From positions 295,393-359,392 of the forward strand of contig NZ_JANIFJ010000005.1 of NCBI RefSeq assembly GCF_024519155.1: a stretch of DNA of 64,000 nt, in the 5' to 3' direction. The position numbers and the translations under genes were made by a program. This document shows positions 17,935-26,881 of the stretch, one piece after another. Position 1 is the stretch's first letter. Each line of letters starts with the position of its first letter. The DNA is from Mangrovibrevibacter kandeliae (lineage in GTDB: Bacteria > Pseudomonadota > Alphaproteobacteria > Rhizobiales > Rhizobiaceae). The notes under the pieces are model-generated. The model was not told the origin of the DNA and did not search any database. It was given only the letters and a program-made list of their open reading frames with translations.

Positions 17935-18357
17935 CCGGCGGCACCATCTATCTCGACACGAACGTCTTCATCGACCTGGTGGAGCGGCGGAACGACACCC
18001 TGAGGCGATTCGTGCAACGTGTCGCGGCAGACAGAGGCCAGCTATTCACGAGCGAATTGACCTTGGCCGAGGCCCTCGCCAAGCCGGTCGAACTCGAAGA
18101 CGCCGCTCTGGTGGATCTACGAGCAAACGCTCGTGTCCGGTCCGCTGCTGCTGGTGGTGCCGGTCGATCGGACCATTCTGAGACGGAGCGCCACCATGCG
18201 GGCGAAACTGAAGAACAAACTCGCGGACGCGATCCATATCGCGACAGCCGTCGAAACCGGATGCAGCCACCTCCTGTCCGAGGACAGACGGTTGCAACTA
18301 CCCGAAACCGTCGTTCGCCTTCGAGCCCTTGATCTCGATGGTGCCGAAGACAGATGA
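17925..18357 (+). pseudogene. PIN-domain ribonuclease toxin, frameshifted
   Basis: The N-terminal half reads in one frame (YLDTNVFIDLVERR with the first PIN aspartate, then SELTLAEALAKP with the conserved Glu). The C-terminal half reads in the +1 frame (WIYEQTLVSGPLLLVVPVDR, then KLADAIHIATAVETGC with the third acidic residue and LSEDRRL with the fourth). The switch falls near 18107-18118, where one extra base would explain it. All four active-site acids survive, so the lesion is recent, a sequencing error, or a programmed shift. PIN toxins of this kind cleave RNA. The final stop overlaps the start of the efflux gene (ATGA). Confidence 0.7.
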
Positions 18358-19400
18358 GCGATCGCCGGACCATGCATGACGACCACCACCCTTCGGGTGA
18401 CCACGGCCACCACCACGGCCATTCGCACAACGCCATCGGCGGCCACGCCCATGGCGCCAACGAGCGTCGGATGACCATCGCCGCCATCCTCACCGGCGCC
18501 TTCATGCTGGCCGAGGTCGTCGGCGGCCTGTGGTCCGGCTCGCTGGCACTGCTCGCCGATGCCGGGCACATGCTGACCGACTTCGCGGCGCTCGGCCTCG
18601 GCGTCATCGCGTTCCGGCTGACGCGCAAGCCACGCGACGACAGGCGCACCTATGGCTATGATCGCTTCGAGGTGCTCGTCGCCTTCGTGAACGGCCTTGC
18701 GCTCTTCGCCATCGCCGCGCTGATCGTCTACGAGGCGTGGCACCGGCTCGAGCAGCCCGCCGCGATCCTCGGTGGCCCGATGCTCGCGATCGCCGCGGCC
18801 GGACTGCTCGTCAACGTCGCGGTGTTCTTCGTGCTGCACGGCGGCGACCGTGAGAACCTCAACATGCGCGGCGCGCTGCTGCACGTGATGGGCGATCTTC
18901 TCGGCTCGGTCGCCGCGCTCGCCGCGGCGCTGGTGATCCTCCTCACCGGCTGGACCCCGATCGACCCGATCCTGTCGGTCCTCGTCGCGCTGCTGCTGCT
19001 CGCCTCCGCCTACAGGCTGGTGCGCGACGCCGGTCAGGTGCTGCTCGAGGGGGCGCCGACCGATCTCGCCGTCGAGGCGGTCGCGCCGCATCTCACCCGG
19101 CAGGTCGCCGGGCTGCGCGAGGTTCACCATCTGCATGCCTGGACGATCACGCCCGAGCGCAAGATGGCGACTCTCCACGCCTGCCTGGAGGAGGACAGCG
19201 ACGCAATGGCGGTGACGCGTGCGATCAAGGCCGAGATGCGCGAGGCCTTCGGCATCGGCCACACCACGGTCGAGATCGAGTACGGCATCTGCGCGGACGA
19301 GGTGGAAGACGGCTGTGGTCACCGGGAGCACGCGCACCATCCGCACGATCACGCCGGCCACACCCACTCCGACCATCACGCCCACGCCGCGCCCGTCTGA
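18354..19400 (+). CDS. cation diffusion facilitator (zinc/cobalt efflux type)
   Basis: A 348-residue inner-membrane metal/proton antiporter of the CDF family. The N-terminal 35 residues and the last 30 residues are His-rich (HGHHHGHSH; HAHHPHDHAGHTHSDHH), typical metal-handling tails. The transport site is formed by LADAGHMLTD (about residue 65, HxxxD) and HVMGDLLGS (about residue 175, HxxxD). Six transmembrane segments and a cytoplasmic C-terminal domain follow. CzcD/ZitB relatives export Zn2+, Co2+ or Cd2+. Its ATG overlaps the toxin stop and yejF starts 10 bp downstream, so it is locked inside the peptide importer operon. Confidence 0.9.
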   Translation: MSDRRTMHDDHHPSGDHGHHHGHSHNAIGGHAHGANERRMTIAAILTGAFMLAEVVGGLWSGSLALLADAGHMLTDFAALGLGVIAFRLTRKPRDDRRTYGYDRFEVLVAFVNGLALFAIAALIVYEAWHRLEQPAAILGGPMLAIAAAGLLVNVAVFFVLHGGDRENLNMRGALLHVMGDLLGSVAALAAALVILLTGWTPIDPILSVLVALLLLASAYRLVRDAGQVLLEGAPTDLAVEAVAPHLTRQVAGLREVHHLHAWTITPERKMATLHACLEEDSDAMAVTRAIKAEMREAFGIGHTTVEIEYGICADEVEDGCGHREHAHHPHDHAGHTHSDHHAHAAPV

Positions 19401-19410
19401 GGAACCCCGC

Positions 19411-21066
19411 ATGGACCAGGTTGCAGCCCGGACGTCACCCGCCGAGACCCTCCTCTCGGTCCAGGACCTCGCCGTCGCCTTCCGCCAGGGCGAGCGCGTC
19501 TCGACCGCCGTCGACGGCATCTCCTACGACATCGCGCCCGGCGAGACGGTGGCGCTCGTCGGCGAGTCCGGCTCCGGCAAGTCGGTGTCGGCGCTCTCGA
19601 TCCTGAAGCTCCTGCCCTACCCGGCCGCCAGCCATCCGCGGGGCGCCATCCTCTATCGCGGCGAGAACCTGATCGACGACGACGAGCGCGACCTGCGCAA
19701 GGTCCGCGGCAACAAGATCTCGATGATCTTCCAGGAGCCGATGTCCTCGCTGAACCCGCTGCACACGATCGAGAAGCAGGTCGGGGAGGTGATGAAGCTT
19801 CATCGCGGACTGTCCGACCGCCAGGCGCGCGAACGCGTGCTGGAACTCTTGCGACAGGTCGGCATCCGCGAGCCGGAGAAGCGTCTCGGCGCCTATCCGC
19901 ACCAGCTGTCGGGCGGCCAGCGCCAGCGCGTGATGATCGCCATGGCGCTCGCCAACGAGCCGGACCTCCTGATCGCCGACGAGCCGACGACCGCGCTCGA
20001 CGTCACCGTGCAGGCGCAGATCCTGGAACTGCTGAAAAAGCTGCAGGCCGATCGGCACATGGCGATGCTGTTCATCACCCACGATCTCGGCATCGTGCGC
20101 AAGATCGCCGACCGGGTCTGCGTGATGTATCGCGGCAAGATCGTCGAGACCGGGCCGACCGCAGCGATCTTCGAGAACCCGCAGCATCACTACACGCGGC
20201 ACCTCCTAGCTGCCGAGCCGAAGGGCGCGCCGCCGCCGGCCAACGCCAATGCGCCTGTTGTGATGGAGGCACACGACCTCAAGGTCTGGTTCCCGATCAA
20301 GACCGGCCTCCTGCGCCGCACCACCGATCACGTCAAGGCGGTGGACGGCATCGACATCGCGATCCGCGCCGGCCAGACCGTCGGCGTCGTCGGCGAGTCC
20401 GGCTCGGGCAAGACGACGCTCGGCCTCGCGCTGTCGCGCATGATCTCCTCGCAGGGCGAAATCCGCTTCGAGGGCGAGCGCATCGACACCCGCGCTCTCC
20501 GCGCGATGCGGCCCCTGCGCGAGCGGATGCAGATCGTCTTCCAGGACCCGTTCGGCTCGCTCTCGCCGCGCATGTCGATCGCCGACATCATCGCCGAGGG
20601 GCTGCGCATTCATGAGCGTTCCCTGTCGGCCGCGCAGCGGGACGCTCGGGTGGTTTCGGCGCTCGAGGAGGTGGGTCTCGATCCGGCGACCCGATTCCGC
20701 TATCCGCACGAGTTCTCCGGCGGCCAGCGCCAGCGCGTCGCGATCGCCCGGGCGATGGTGCTGAACCCGCGCTTCGTCATGCTCGACGAGCCGACCTCGG
20801 CGCTCGACATGAGCGTGCAGGCGCAGGTCGTCGATCTCCTGCGCGACCTGCAGAAGCGCCACAACCTCGCCTATCTCTTCATCAGCCACGATCTGAAGGT
20901 GGTGCGTGCCCTGTCGAACGAGGTGATCGTGATGCGCAACGGCGTCGTGGTCGAGCGCGGGCCGGCGGACGAGATCTTCGATCGGCCGCAGACCGACTAC
21001 ACGAAAGCCCTGATGGCAGCCGCCTTCCGCATCGAGACGGCGCCGACCGGGGTGGTGTCGCAGTGA
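19411..21066 (+). CDS. yejF: peptide ABC transporter ATP-binding protein YejF (two ATPase domains)
   Basis: A 551-residue fused dimer of ATPases, one polypeptide carrying both nucleotide-binding domains as in YejF. Domain 1: Walker [11 protein letters not shown] near residue 52, signature LSGGQRQR near 168, Walker [13 protein letters not shown]. Domain 2: Walker [11 protein letters not shown] near 328, signature FSGGQRQR near 435, Walker [13 protein letters not shown]. Each has the oligopeptide-type region after the Q-loop ([12 protein letters not shown] and [12 protein letters not shown]). It powers YejB/YejE although separated from them by about 1.75 kb. Confidence 0.92.
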   Translation: MDQVAARTSPAETLLSVQDLAVAFRQGERVSTAVDGISYDIAPGETVALVGESGSGKSVSALSILKLLPYPAASHPRGAILYRGENLIDDDERDLRKVRGNKISMIFQEPMSSLNPLHTIEKQVGEVMKLHRGLSDRQARERVLELLRQVGIREPEKRLGAYPHQLSGGQRQRVMIAMALANEPDLLIADEPTTALDVTVQAQILELLKKLQADRHMAMLFITHDLGIVRKIADRVCVMYRGKIVETGPTAAIFENPQHHYTRHLLAAEPKGAPPPANANAPVVMEAHDLKVWFPIKTGLLRRTTDHVKAVDGIDIAIRAGQTVGVVGESGSGKTTLGLALSRMISSQGEIRFEGERIDTRALRAMRPLRERMQIVFQDPFGSLSPRMSIADIIAEGLRIHERSLSAAQRDARVVSALEEVGLDPATRFRYPHEFSGGQRQRVAIARAMVLNPRFVMLDEPTSALDMSVQAQVVDLLRDLQKRHNLAYLFISHDLKVVRALSNEVIVMRNGVVVERGPADEIFDRPQTDYTKALMAAAFRIETAPTGVVSQ

Positions 21067-21710
21067 GCCACTATCGCGACGCGCTCGCCGACCAGCCGCT
21101 CGACTTCGAGATCCATGCGCAGGAGGTGCTGGCCGACAACTTCCGCACCTTCAGCGACTGGACGGTCTCCTATCGCGGGCTCGACGACGGAGAGATGCGC
21201 GCGCCGGTTCGGCGGGAGGCGATCGCCATCGGCTCGATCGTGGTCGTCGTGCCCTACGATCCGGCGCTCGATGCGATCGTCGCGATCCGGCAGTTCCGCA
21301 TCGGCGCGGCCCTCGCGACGGCGAACGCGGCGTCGCTCGAGCTGCCGGCGGGCCTGATCGACCCGGGCGAAGCGCCGGACGAGGCCGCGGCGCGCGAGCT
21401 GACGGAGGAGACCGGGCTCGCGGCGAAGGCGATCGAGCGCTGCTACGCCTTTCTCTCCTCGCCGGGCTTCTCCGACGAATACGCCATCATCTATCTGGCC
21501 ATCGTCGATGCGTCGGACCTGCCGAGCGCCGCCGGTCAGGCAGACGAAGGCGAGGACATCCGGCCGGTTCTGGCGAAGGTCGACGAGTTGATCGATGCGG
21601 TGGACGAAGGCCGCGTCGAAAACGGCTTCCTCGTCAACTGCACCCACTGGTTCGCCCGCAAGGGGCGTGCCCGCGCCGCCGCGCTCAACGCCACCCTCGA
21701 CGAGGCCTGA
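21063..21710 (+). CDS. Nudix hydrolase (ADP-ribose pyrophosphatase-like)
   Basis: A 215-residue protein with a complete Nudix box, GLIDPGEAPDEA followed by AARELTEETGLAA, matching G-x5-E-x7-R-E-x2-E-E-x-G. The catalytic glutamates are present. The N-terminal strand region and the conserved LELPAG before the box match ADP-ribose or sugar-nucleotide pyrophosphatases. It starts at a GTG overlapping the yejF stop and is probably co-transcribed. It most likely cleans up ADP-ribose or related nucleoside diphosphates; the exact substrate is unknown. Confidence 0.8.
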   Translation: MSHYRDALADQPLDFEIHAQEVLADNFRTFSDWTVSYRGLDDGEMRAPVRREAIAIGSIVVVVPYDPALDAIVAIRQFRIGAALATANAASLELPAGLIDPGEAPDEAAARELTEETGLAAKAIERCYAFLSSPGFSDEYAIIYLAIVDASDLPSAAGQADEGEDIRPVLAKVDELIDAVDEGRVENGFLVNCTHWFARKGRARAAALNATLDEA

Positions 21711-21713
21711 TCC

Positions 21714-22655
21714 ATGACGATCCTGTTCAGCGCCACCGGCTTCGATCCCGGCCGTTGGCTCGACATCCTGCGGCGCGTGGCGCCCGAACGCTCCGTCATC
21801 ACCGAACGGAGCGGAAGCGACGACGCCGCAGTCGACTATGCGATCGTCTGGAAGCAGCCGCCCCGTGCCCTCCTCGGCCTGCCCGGCCTCAAGGCCATCT
21901 TCTCGCTCGGCGCCGGGGTCGATCACCTCCTGCGCGATCCGGATCTGCCGGACGTGCCGATCGTGCGGGTCGTCGCCGAGGACCTCACCCAGCGCATGAC
22001 GGAATTCGTCGTCTGGCGGGTGCTCGACCATCTGCGGCAGGGCCGCGTCTATCGCGAGCAGCAGGGCAAACGCCTCTGGCACGAGCGCTCCCAGCCGGCG
22101 GCGGGCGCCGTCACCGTCGGCATTCTCGGCCTTGGCGAACTCGGCCGCGACGCGGCGGACAAGCTCGGCGCACTCGGCTTCCGGCTGGCCGGCTGGACGC
22201 GCAGCCCGCGCACCGTCGGCGGTGTCGAGACGTTCCACGGCGCCGAGGGCCTCACCCGGTTTCTCGCGCTGAGCGACATCGTCGTCGTGCTGCTGCCGCT
22301 CACGGCCGAGACCGCCGGCATCGTCGACGCCGCGTTCCTGTCGAAGATGAAGTCGGTGACGCCGCTCGGCGGCCCGGTGCTGATCAATGCCGGCCGGGGC
22401 GGCCTGCAGGTGGAGGCCGACATCCTCGCCGCGCTGGATGCCGGCACCCTGATGGAAGCCTCGCTCGATGTCTTCGCGACCGAACCCCTTCCACAGGACA
22501 GCCCGCTCTGGGCGCACCCGCGGGTTTTCGTCACGCCGCACGCCGCGGCGGTCTCCGACCCCGAGGCGCTGCTGCCGCTGATGGTCGCCCAGATGGACGC
22601 GCACGACCGCGGCGATCCGCTGCGCCATCTGGTCGATCGTAGCGCCGGGTACTGA
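21714..22655 (+). CDS. glyoxylate/hydroxypyruvate reductase A-like D-2-hydroxyacid dehydrogenase
   Basis: A 313-residue NAD(P)H-dependent reductase of the GhrA type. The dinucleotide fold is at GILGLGELGRDAA near residue 138. Catalytic positions are the Arg in LINAGRGG (about 225), the Glu in FATEPLP (about 255) and the His in FVTPHAAA (about 275). Members reduce glyoxylate and hydroxypyruvate. It follows the Nudix gene with a 3-bp gap. Confidence 0.85.
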   Translation: MTILFSATGFDPGRWLDILRRVAPERSVITERSGSDDAAVDYAIVWKQPPRALLGLPGLKAIFSLGAGVDHLLRDPDLPDVPIVRVVAEDLTQRMTEFVVWRVLDHLRQGRVYREQQGKRLWHERSQPAAGAVTVGILGLGELGRDAADKLGALGFRLAGWTRSPRTVGGVETFHGAEGLTRFLALSDIVVVLLPLTAETAGIVDAAFLSKMKSVTPLGGPVLINAGRGGLQVEADILAALDAGTLMEASLDVFATEPLPQDSPLWAHPRVFVTPHAAAVSDPEALLPLMVAQMDAHDRGDPLRHLVDRSAGY

Positions 22656-22661
22656 CGCCGA

Positions 22662-22934
22662 TCAGAGCAGGTCGCGATAAGCGGCCGTCCCGCAACCGCG
22701 GCGATTCTCATCGCTCGTGCCGCCTTTCCCGTCGAGCAGGCCGAGGTCGCGAAGACGCTGAGCCGGAAGCGTCGACGGATCAATGGGATTGATGCGCGCT
22801 CGCCTGGCGCCAGCGCTGCGCAACACGCGTTTCAGCCGGTCGACAAAGACGGCGACGCGGTTACTCCGCGCGAAATAGAGAAGCGACATTACCTGTATCG
22901 CGGCGTTTTCCGCTCCGCGCTCCAATTGGTTCAT
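22662..22934 (-). CDS. small hypothetical protein
   Basis: A 90-residue basic protein of unknown function. The ATG has AAGGGG just upstream. The central part (LLYFARSNRVAVFVDRLKRV) is amphipathic, and the end QRLRDLGLLDGKGG is reminiscent of small alphaproteobacterial proteins with a DIGL-type C-terminus. It is divergent from a LysR gene, and the 74-bp gap between them could hold a shared control region. Confidence that it is a real gene is moderate. Confidence 0.45.
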   Translation of the reverse strand: MNQLERGAENAAIQVMSLLYFARSNRVAVFVDRLKRVLRSAGARRARINPIDPSTLPAQRLRDLGLLDGKGGTSDENRRGCGTAAYRDLL

Positions 22935-23008
22935 GCCCCTTCATCTGCGCCTGCGGCCGCTTGTCTTCCAACGAAAGCTCGATCATCCTGCATAAGGAGG
23001 ATTGATGC

Positions 23009-23923
23009 ATGACCGGTCGCGACCTGCCGCCGCTCGCGGCGATCCGCGTCTTTGAGGCGGCCGCACGGCACTTGAGCTTCACCCGGGCCGCGGCCGAGCT
23101 GGGCATGACCCAGGCGGCCGTGAGCTATCAGATCAAGGTGCTGGAGGAGCGTGTGGGGACGCCGCTCTTCCTGCGCCGGCCACGCGCGGTCGAGCTGTCA
23201 CCGACGGGCCAGCTTCTGGCACCGGCGACGACCGAGGCGCTGGATCGGCTGGCGGGGGTCTTCGCGGCCGCGAGCGGCAGTGCCGGCGACGTCCTGTCGC
23301 TCAGCGTAATCCCCACCTTTGCCGCCAACTGGCTGGCGCCGCGGATCGGCAGCTTCCAACTGCACCATCCGCACATGGCGACGCGCATCGACCCGACGCG
23401 GCGCGTTGCCGACTTCAAGCGCGAGGACATCGATGCCGCGATCCGCTCCGGCGACGGCCAGTGGCCGGGCCTGATCGCGCACCGGCTGTTTCCCGTGGAG
23501 TTCACGCCGATGCTCGGCAGGCCGCTGGTCGAGCGGCTGGGGTTGCCGACGAACGCCGCGGACCTGATGCGCTATCCGTTGATCGATCCGGAGGACCCGT
23601 GGTGGCGGCTCTGGTTCGAGCGCTGCGGGGTCGTCGGCTTCGATCCGCACCGCTGGCCTTCGTCGCGCATGGGCGACCAGCATCTGGAGGCGCGGGCGGC
23701 GATTGGCGGATCGGGTGTCGCCATTCTCACGCCGACCTTCCACCGGACCGAGCTCGACTCCGGCGCGCTGATCCAGCCCTTTGCCGCGATGGCGGAGGAG
23801 GCCCGCTTCTACTGGCTCTGCTATCCGGAGGGACGCCGCAACCTGCCGAAGATCCGCGCCTTCCGGGATTGGCTGCTCGCCGCGGTGGATCCGGCGCGGC
23901 CGGTGCACGGCGCACCCGCCTGA
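23009..23923 (+). CDS. LysR family transcriptional regulator (GcvA-like)
   Basis: A 304-residue LysR protein. Residues 1-65 are the winged helix with LSFTRAAAELGMTQAAVSYQ, and the effector domain follows from about residue 90. The opening LPPLAAIRVFEAAARHLSF is typical of the GcvA-like branch. AAGGAGG lies 6 bp before the ATG. No clear target is adjacent apart from the small divergent gene. The effector is unknown. Confidence 0.88.
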   Translation: MTGRDLPPLAAIRVFEAAARHLSFTRAAAELGMTQAAVSYQIKVLEERVGTPLFLRRPRAVELSPTGQLLAPATTEALDRLAGVFAAASGSAGDVLSLSVIPTFAANWLAPRIGSFQLHHPHMATRIDPTRRVADFKREDIDAAIRSGDGQWPGLIAHRLFPVEFTPMLGRPLVERLGLPTNAADLMRYPLIDPEDPWWRLWFERCGVVGFDPHRWPSSRMGDQHLEARAAIGGSGVAILTPTFHRTELDSGALIQPFAAMAEEARFYWLCYPEGRRNLPKIRAFRDWLLAAVDPARPVHGAPA

Positions 23924-24073
23924 ACCGGCCAGTCGGGCAGCACTCGTTCACCCACTTTCGCCAGGACGGGACGGTGTTCGACCGGCTCGGGCGCCCGTCC
24001 TCGCACATCGGCTCGTCCGGTCTAGGCCCGTGGGGCGGTCGCGGGACCGCAGGGACGCCGAAGCCATGGATCT

Positions 24074-24934
24074 TCAGCCGACAGCGAGCCGTCGGACCCC
24101 GGTCACCGGCGCGCCCTTCGCGGCGATCCGGGCAATGGCTTCGGCCAGCGGCTCGATGGCGGTCATCATGTGATGGGCGTTGGCGTGCAGCAGCCGCTCG
24201 CCATCCAGCATGATTCCGACATGTCCGGGCCAGAACACCAGATCGCCGCGCTGCAGCGCCTCGACGCCCGCCAAGCGGGTGCCGACTTCGCGCTCCTGCA
24301 CGGAGCTGTCGCGGGGCGCGGCGATGCCCGCCATGGCGCAGGCGATCTGGACGAGGCCGGAGCAGTCGATGCCGCTCGCCGTCTTGCCGCCCCACAGATA
24401 GGGCACGCCGAGGAAGCGTTCGGCGACTGCGACATAATCCGGCGAGCGCTGGCCGATCGGCGCCAGATGCTGGATCACGATCGCACCCGCCGGCTCGACG
24501 AGGGCATAGCGGGCATTGTGGTCCTCTGCCTCGCCGACGACGCGCACCGCCGCGCCCATCGGCACGTCGCCGAGCGGCGGTCGCTTGATGTCGGGGCCGG
24601 GGAAGACCAGCGTGCGCGGTGCGATCACGACATGCGTCGGCACCGGGTCGGCTTGGCCGAGCGCGCCGGTTGGCAGGTAGCCGACATAGCCGTCCGCTGC
24701 GAGTTGCACCCAGGCCCAGCCCTCGCGATCCTCCTCGAAGACCGACACCGCCTCGCCGTGCAGCGCCTCGGTGTCGAGCGGCGCATCCGCACGCGGCTGG
24801 CGCCGCAGCGGCGCGACGGCCGCCGTCACCCTGGCTGGCCGGCCGGCGACGAAACGCGCGGCTGCCACCTGGCCCTCCAGCCGGGCGTCGGCGAGATCAT
24901 CGCGGAACGCGTTCAGACGCGGATTGAGAGTCAC
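24074..24934 (-). CDS. NlpC/P60 family C40 peptidase with SH3-like domains
   Basis: A 286-residue peptidoglycan hydrolase. Residues 25-145 form bacterial SH3-like repeats (VAPLRRQPRADAPLD and WVQLAADGYVGYLP). The C-terminal NlpC/P60 domain has the catalytic Cys in GIDCSGLVQIA (about residue 200), the His in WPGHVGIML (about 247) and a third polar residue in HANAHHM. It lacks a signal peptide, so it may be exported atypically or act on muropeptides inside the cell. Its start overlaps the stop of the MarR gene (ATGA). The order aminopeptidase, MarR, NlpC/P60 suggests coupled peptide or muropeptide turnover; this is inference. Confidence 0.88.
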   Translation of the reverse strand: MTLNPRLNAFRDDLADARLEGQVAAARFVAGRPARVTAAVAPLRRQPRADAPLDTEALHGEAVSVFEEDREGWAWVQLAADGYVGYLPTGALGQADPVPTHVVIAPRTLVFPGPDIKRPPLGDVPMGAAVRVVGEAEDHNARYALVEPAGAIVIQHLAPIGQRSPDYVAVAERFLGVPYLWGGKTASGIDCSGLVQIACAMAGIAAPRDSSVQEREVGTRLAGVEALQRGDLVFWPGHVGIMLDGERLLHANAHHMMTAIEPLAEAIARIAAKGAPVTGVRRLAVG

Positions 24935-25380
24935 GACGCGAGAGCCCCCGCCTCTTCGACGAACTGGTCGGCCATCCGGGCGACGTAGAGGCTGCCCGCC
25001 GGGGTTCGCCGGACCAGCACGCTCCGCTTGTCGGCGTCGTCGCGGCGTCGCTCGATGAGGTCCATGCGGCCGAGCGTGTCGAGCGCCCGGGTGATCACCG
25101 GCTTCGTCACGTTCAGCCTTGCGGCCAGGCCGCGCACCGTGTGCGGCGGCGGCTCCAGATAGATCGTCAAGAGGATCGCCGTCTGGCGCAAGGTGAGATC
25201 GGGAGCCTGACTTCGGGCCTGGCTGAGCGAAGTTCGATGCAGGAGGCGCAGCGCCTGCGCCGGTCTCAGTTCAAACCCCACCGCCCGACTCAGCCTCGTT
25301 TCGCCTGCGAACCGAAAGCTAGAGTCGAGCAGAGCCGTCGCCAAGTCAGCGACTAGGGTATTTCGCGGCGACGAGCGCAT
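24931..25380 (-). CDS. MarR family transcriptional regulator
   Basis: A winged-helix protein of about 149 residues. The DNA-binding region is HTVRGLAARLNVTKPVITRA near residue 92, followed by the wing RRRDDADKRSVLVRRT. The start is uncertain: ATG at 25380 is used here, GTG at 25389 and TTG at 25344 are alternatives. The first start overlaps the end of the aminopeptidase gene by 35 bp. It lies between the aminopeptidase and the NlpC/P60 gene with overlaps on both sides, so it is co-expressed and possibly autoregulatory. Confidence 0.8.
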   Translation of the reverse strand: MRSSPRNTLVADLATALLDSSFRFAGETRLSRAVGFELRPAQALRLLHRTSLSQARSQAPDLTLRQTAILLTIYLEPPPHTVRGLAARLNVTKPVITRALDTLGRMDLIERRRDDADKRSVLVRRTPAGSLYVARMADQFVEEAGALAS

Positions 25381-26740
25381 GGAGCGCACGGATCGCCTGC
25401 GCCTCGCCCCCGACGGGACCGTACGGGCCCGCCTTCGGCCGCCAGCCGTAGATGTCGAAATGCGCCCAGGTCTTCGCCTGCTCGACGAAGCCCTGGAGGA
25501 ACAGGGCGGCGGTGATCGAGCCGGCGAAGCCGTCGCTCGTGACGTTGTTGATGTCGGCGACCTTCGAGGCGAGATTGCCGGCGTAGGGCGACCAGAGCGG
25601 CAGGCGCCAGACGGGATCGGCGACCTGCGAAGCGGCTTCTGACAGCGCGGCGGCGAAGGCGTCGTCGTCGGTGTAGAAGGGCGGCAGGTCCGGACCGAGC
25701 GCGACGCGCGCCGCGCCGGTCAGGGTCGCCATGTCGATCAGCAGCTCCGGTGCCTCCTCGTCGGCGAGCGCCAGCGCGTCGGCGAGAACGAGCCGTCCCT
25801 CCGCATCGGTGTTGCCGATCTCCACCGTTTTGCCCTTGCGGCTCCTCAGCACGTCGCCGGGGCGGAAGGCCGCGCCCGAGATCGAGTTCTCGACCGCGGG
25901 CACCAGCACGCGCAGCCGCACGCCGAGCCGGCGGGCCATCACGAGGCGGGCCAGCGCGAGCACGTTGGCCGCACCGCCCATGTCCTTCTTCATCAGGAGC
26001 ATCGCCGATGCCGGCTTGATGTCGAGGCCGCCGGTGTCGAAGGCGACGCCCTTGCCGACGAGGGTCAGCTTGGGCGCGTCGGAGGCGCCCCAGGTCAGGT
26101 CGATCAGCCGCGGTGCGACGGCGCTGGCCCGGCCGACGGCGTGGATCATCGGGAAGTTCTGCGACAGGAGGTCGTCGCCGACGACACTGCGCATTTCGGC
26201 CCCGAACTCGGTCGCGAGGGCGCGGGCGGCGGCCTCGATGCCGTCCGGTCCCATGTCGTTGGTCGGCGTGTTGATGAGATCGCGGGCGAGCGCGACGGCC
26301 TCGGCCACCGCGACCGCCTCGTCCGGGTCAACGCCGTCGGGAACGACGAGCCGCGGCCCCTCGCCGTCCTGCGGCTTGCGGTAGCGCTCGAAGCGATAGC
26401 CGCCGATCAGGAAGGCCTGCGCCGCGAGTGCCGGATCGAGTCCCTCCTGCGCCGCGAGCCGCCAGTCGCCCGCCGGCAACCCGGCGAGCGCTCCGACGAG
26501 GAGGGAGCGCATCGGCGCATCGCCGCGCGCGCCACCCTCTTCGCCGCCGAGCCCGAGCAACGCGCCGGCGAGGCTCCCTTCGGCCCCGGGCACGGGCAGG
26601 AGTTCGCCGGCTCCCGCCTTGAAGCCGACGAGCGCCGCCCAGTCCCGGGCGGCCTGCGGCGCCGCCTCCAGGGCTCGCGCCGCGACGGGCCAGACAGGCA
26701 GGGCTCCCGCATGGTCGGGAGGCAGCAGGCGATGATGCAT
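25346..26740 (-). CDS. leucyl aminopeptidase family protein (M17)
   Basis: A 464-residue cytosolic metallopeptidase. The M17 signature NTDAEGRLVLADAL is present near residue 315, with the two-metal site also using the Lys/Asp in LVGKGVAFDTGG (about 230) and DMGGAAN. It removes N-terminal residues from peptides. The N-terminal 150 residues differ from PepA, as in the Rhizobiales leucyl aminopeptidase family. First gene of the aminopeptidase-MarR-NlpC run, divergent from tadD. Confidence 0.9.
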   Translation of the reverse strand: MHHRLLPPDHAGALPVWPVAARALEAAPQAARDWAALVGFKAGAGELLPVPGAEGSLAGALLGLGGEEGGARGDAPMRSLLVGALAGLPAGDWRLAAQEGLDPALAAQAFLIGGYRFERYRKPQDGEGPRLVVPDGVDPDEAVAVAEAVALARDLINTPTNDMGPDGIEAAARALATEFGAEMRSVVGDDLLSQNFPMIHAVGRASAVAPRLIDLTWGASDAPKLTLVGKGVAFDTGGLDIKPASAMLLMKKDMGGAANVLALARLVMARRLGVRLRVLVPAVENSISGAAFRPGDVLRSRKGKTVEIGNTDAEGRLVLADALALADEEAPELLIDMATLTGAARVALGPDLPPFYTDDDAFAAALSEAASQVADPVWRLPLWSPYAGNLASKVADINNVTSDGFAGSITAALFLQGFVEQAKTWAHFDIYGWRPKAGPYGPVGGEAQAIRALHALVAAKYPSR

Positions 26741-26796
26741 GGGATGTCCTTCACGTCCTCGGCGGCCGGATCAGCGCCGCGCCACCCGAGTCAATC

Positions 26797-26828
26797 TTCA
26801 GGCAGGGTTAACGACCTAGGGTCCGGCG
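26797..26828 (+). promoter_or_regulatory. tadD upstream region: CtrA-like half-sites and shared 16-bp motif
   Basis: TTCA-N7-TTAA at 26797-26811 differs from the CtrA box TTAA-N7-TTAA by one base. Directly after it, 26813-26828 is identical to 10211-10226 in front of the cytochrome c gene. The block contains CTAG, a rare tetranucleotide in such genomes, and TAGGGT could be a -10. The tadD start is about 55 bp downstream. Confidence 0.4.
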
Positions 26829-26881
26829 ACGGCGCGTCCAAAGACAGGGATGCGTCAGCACGGCCGGACAGGAGATCGCCT

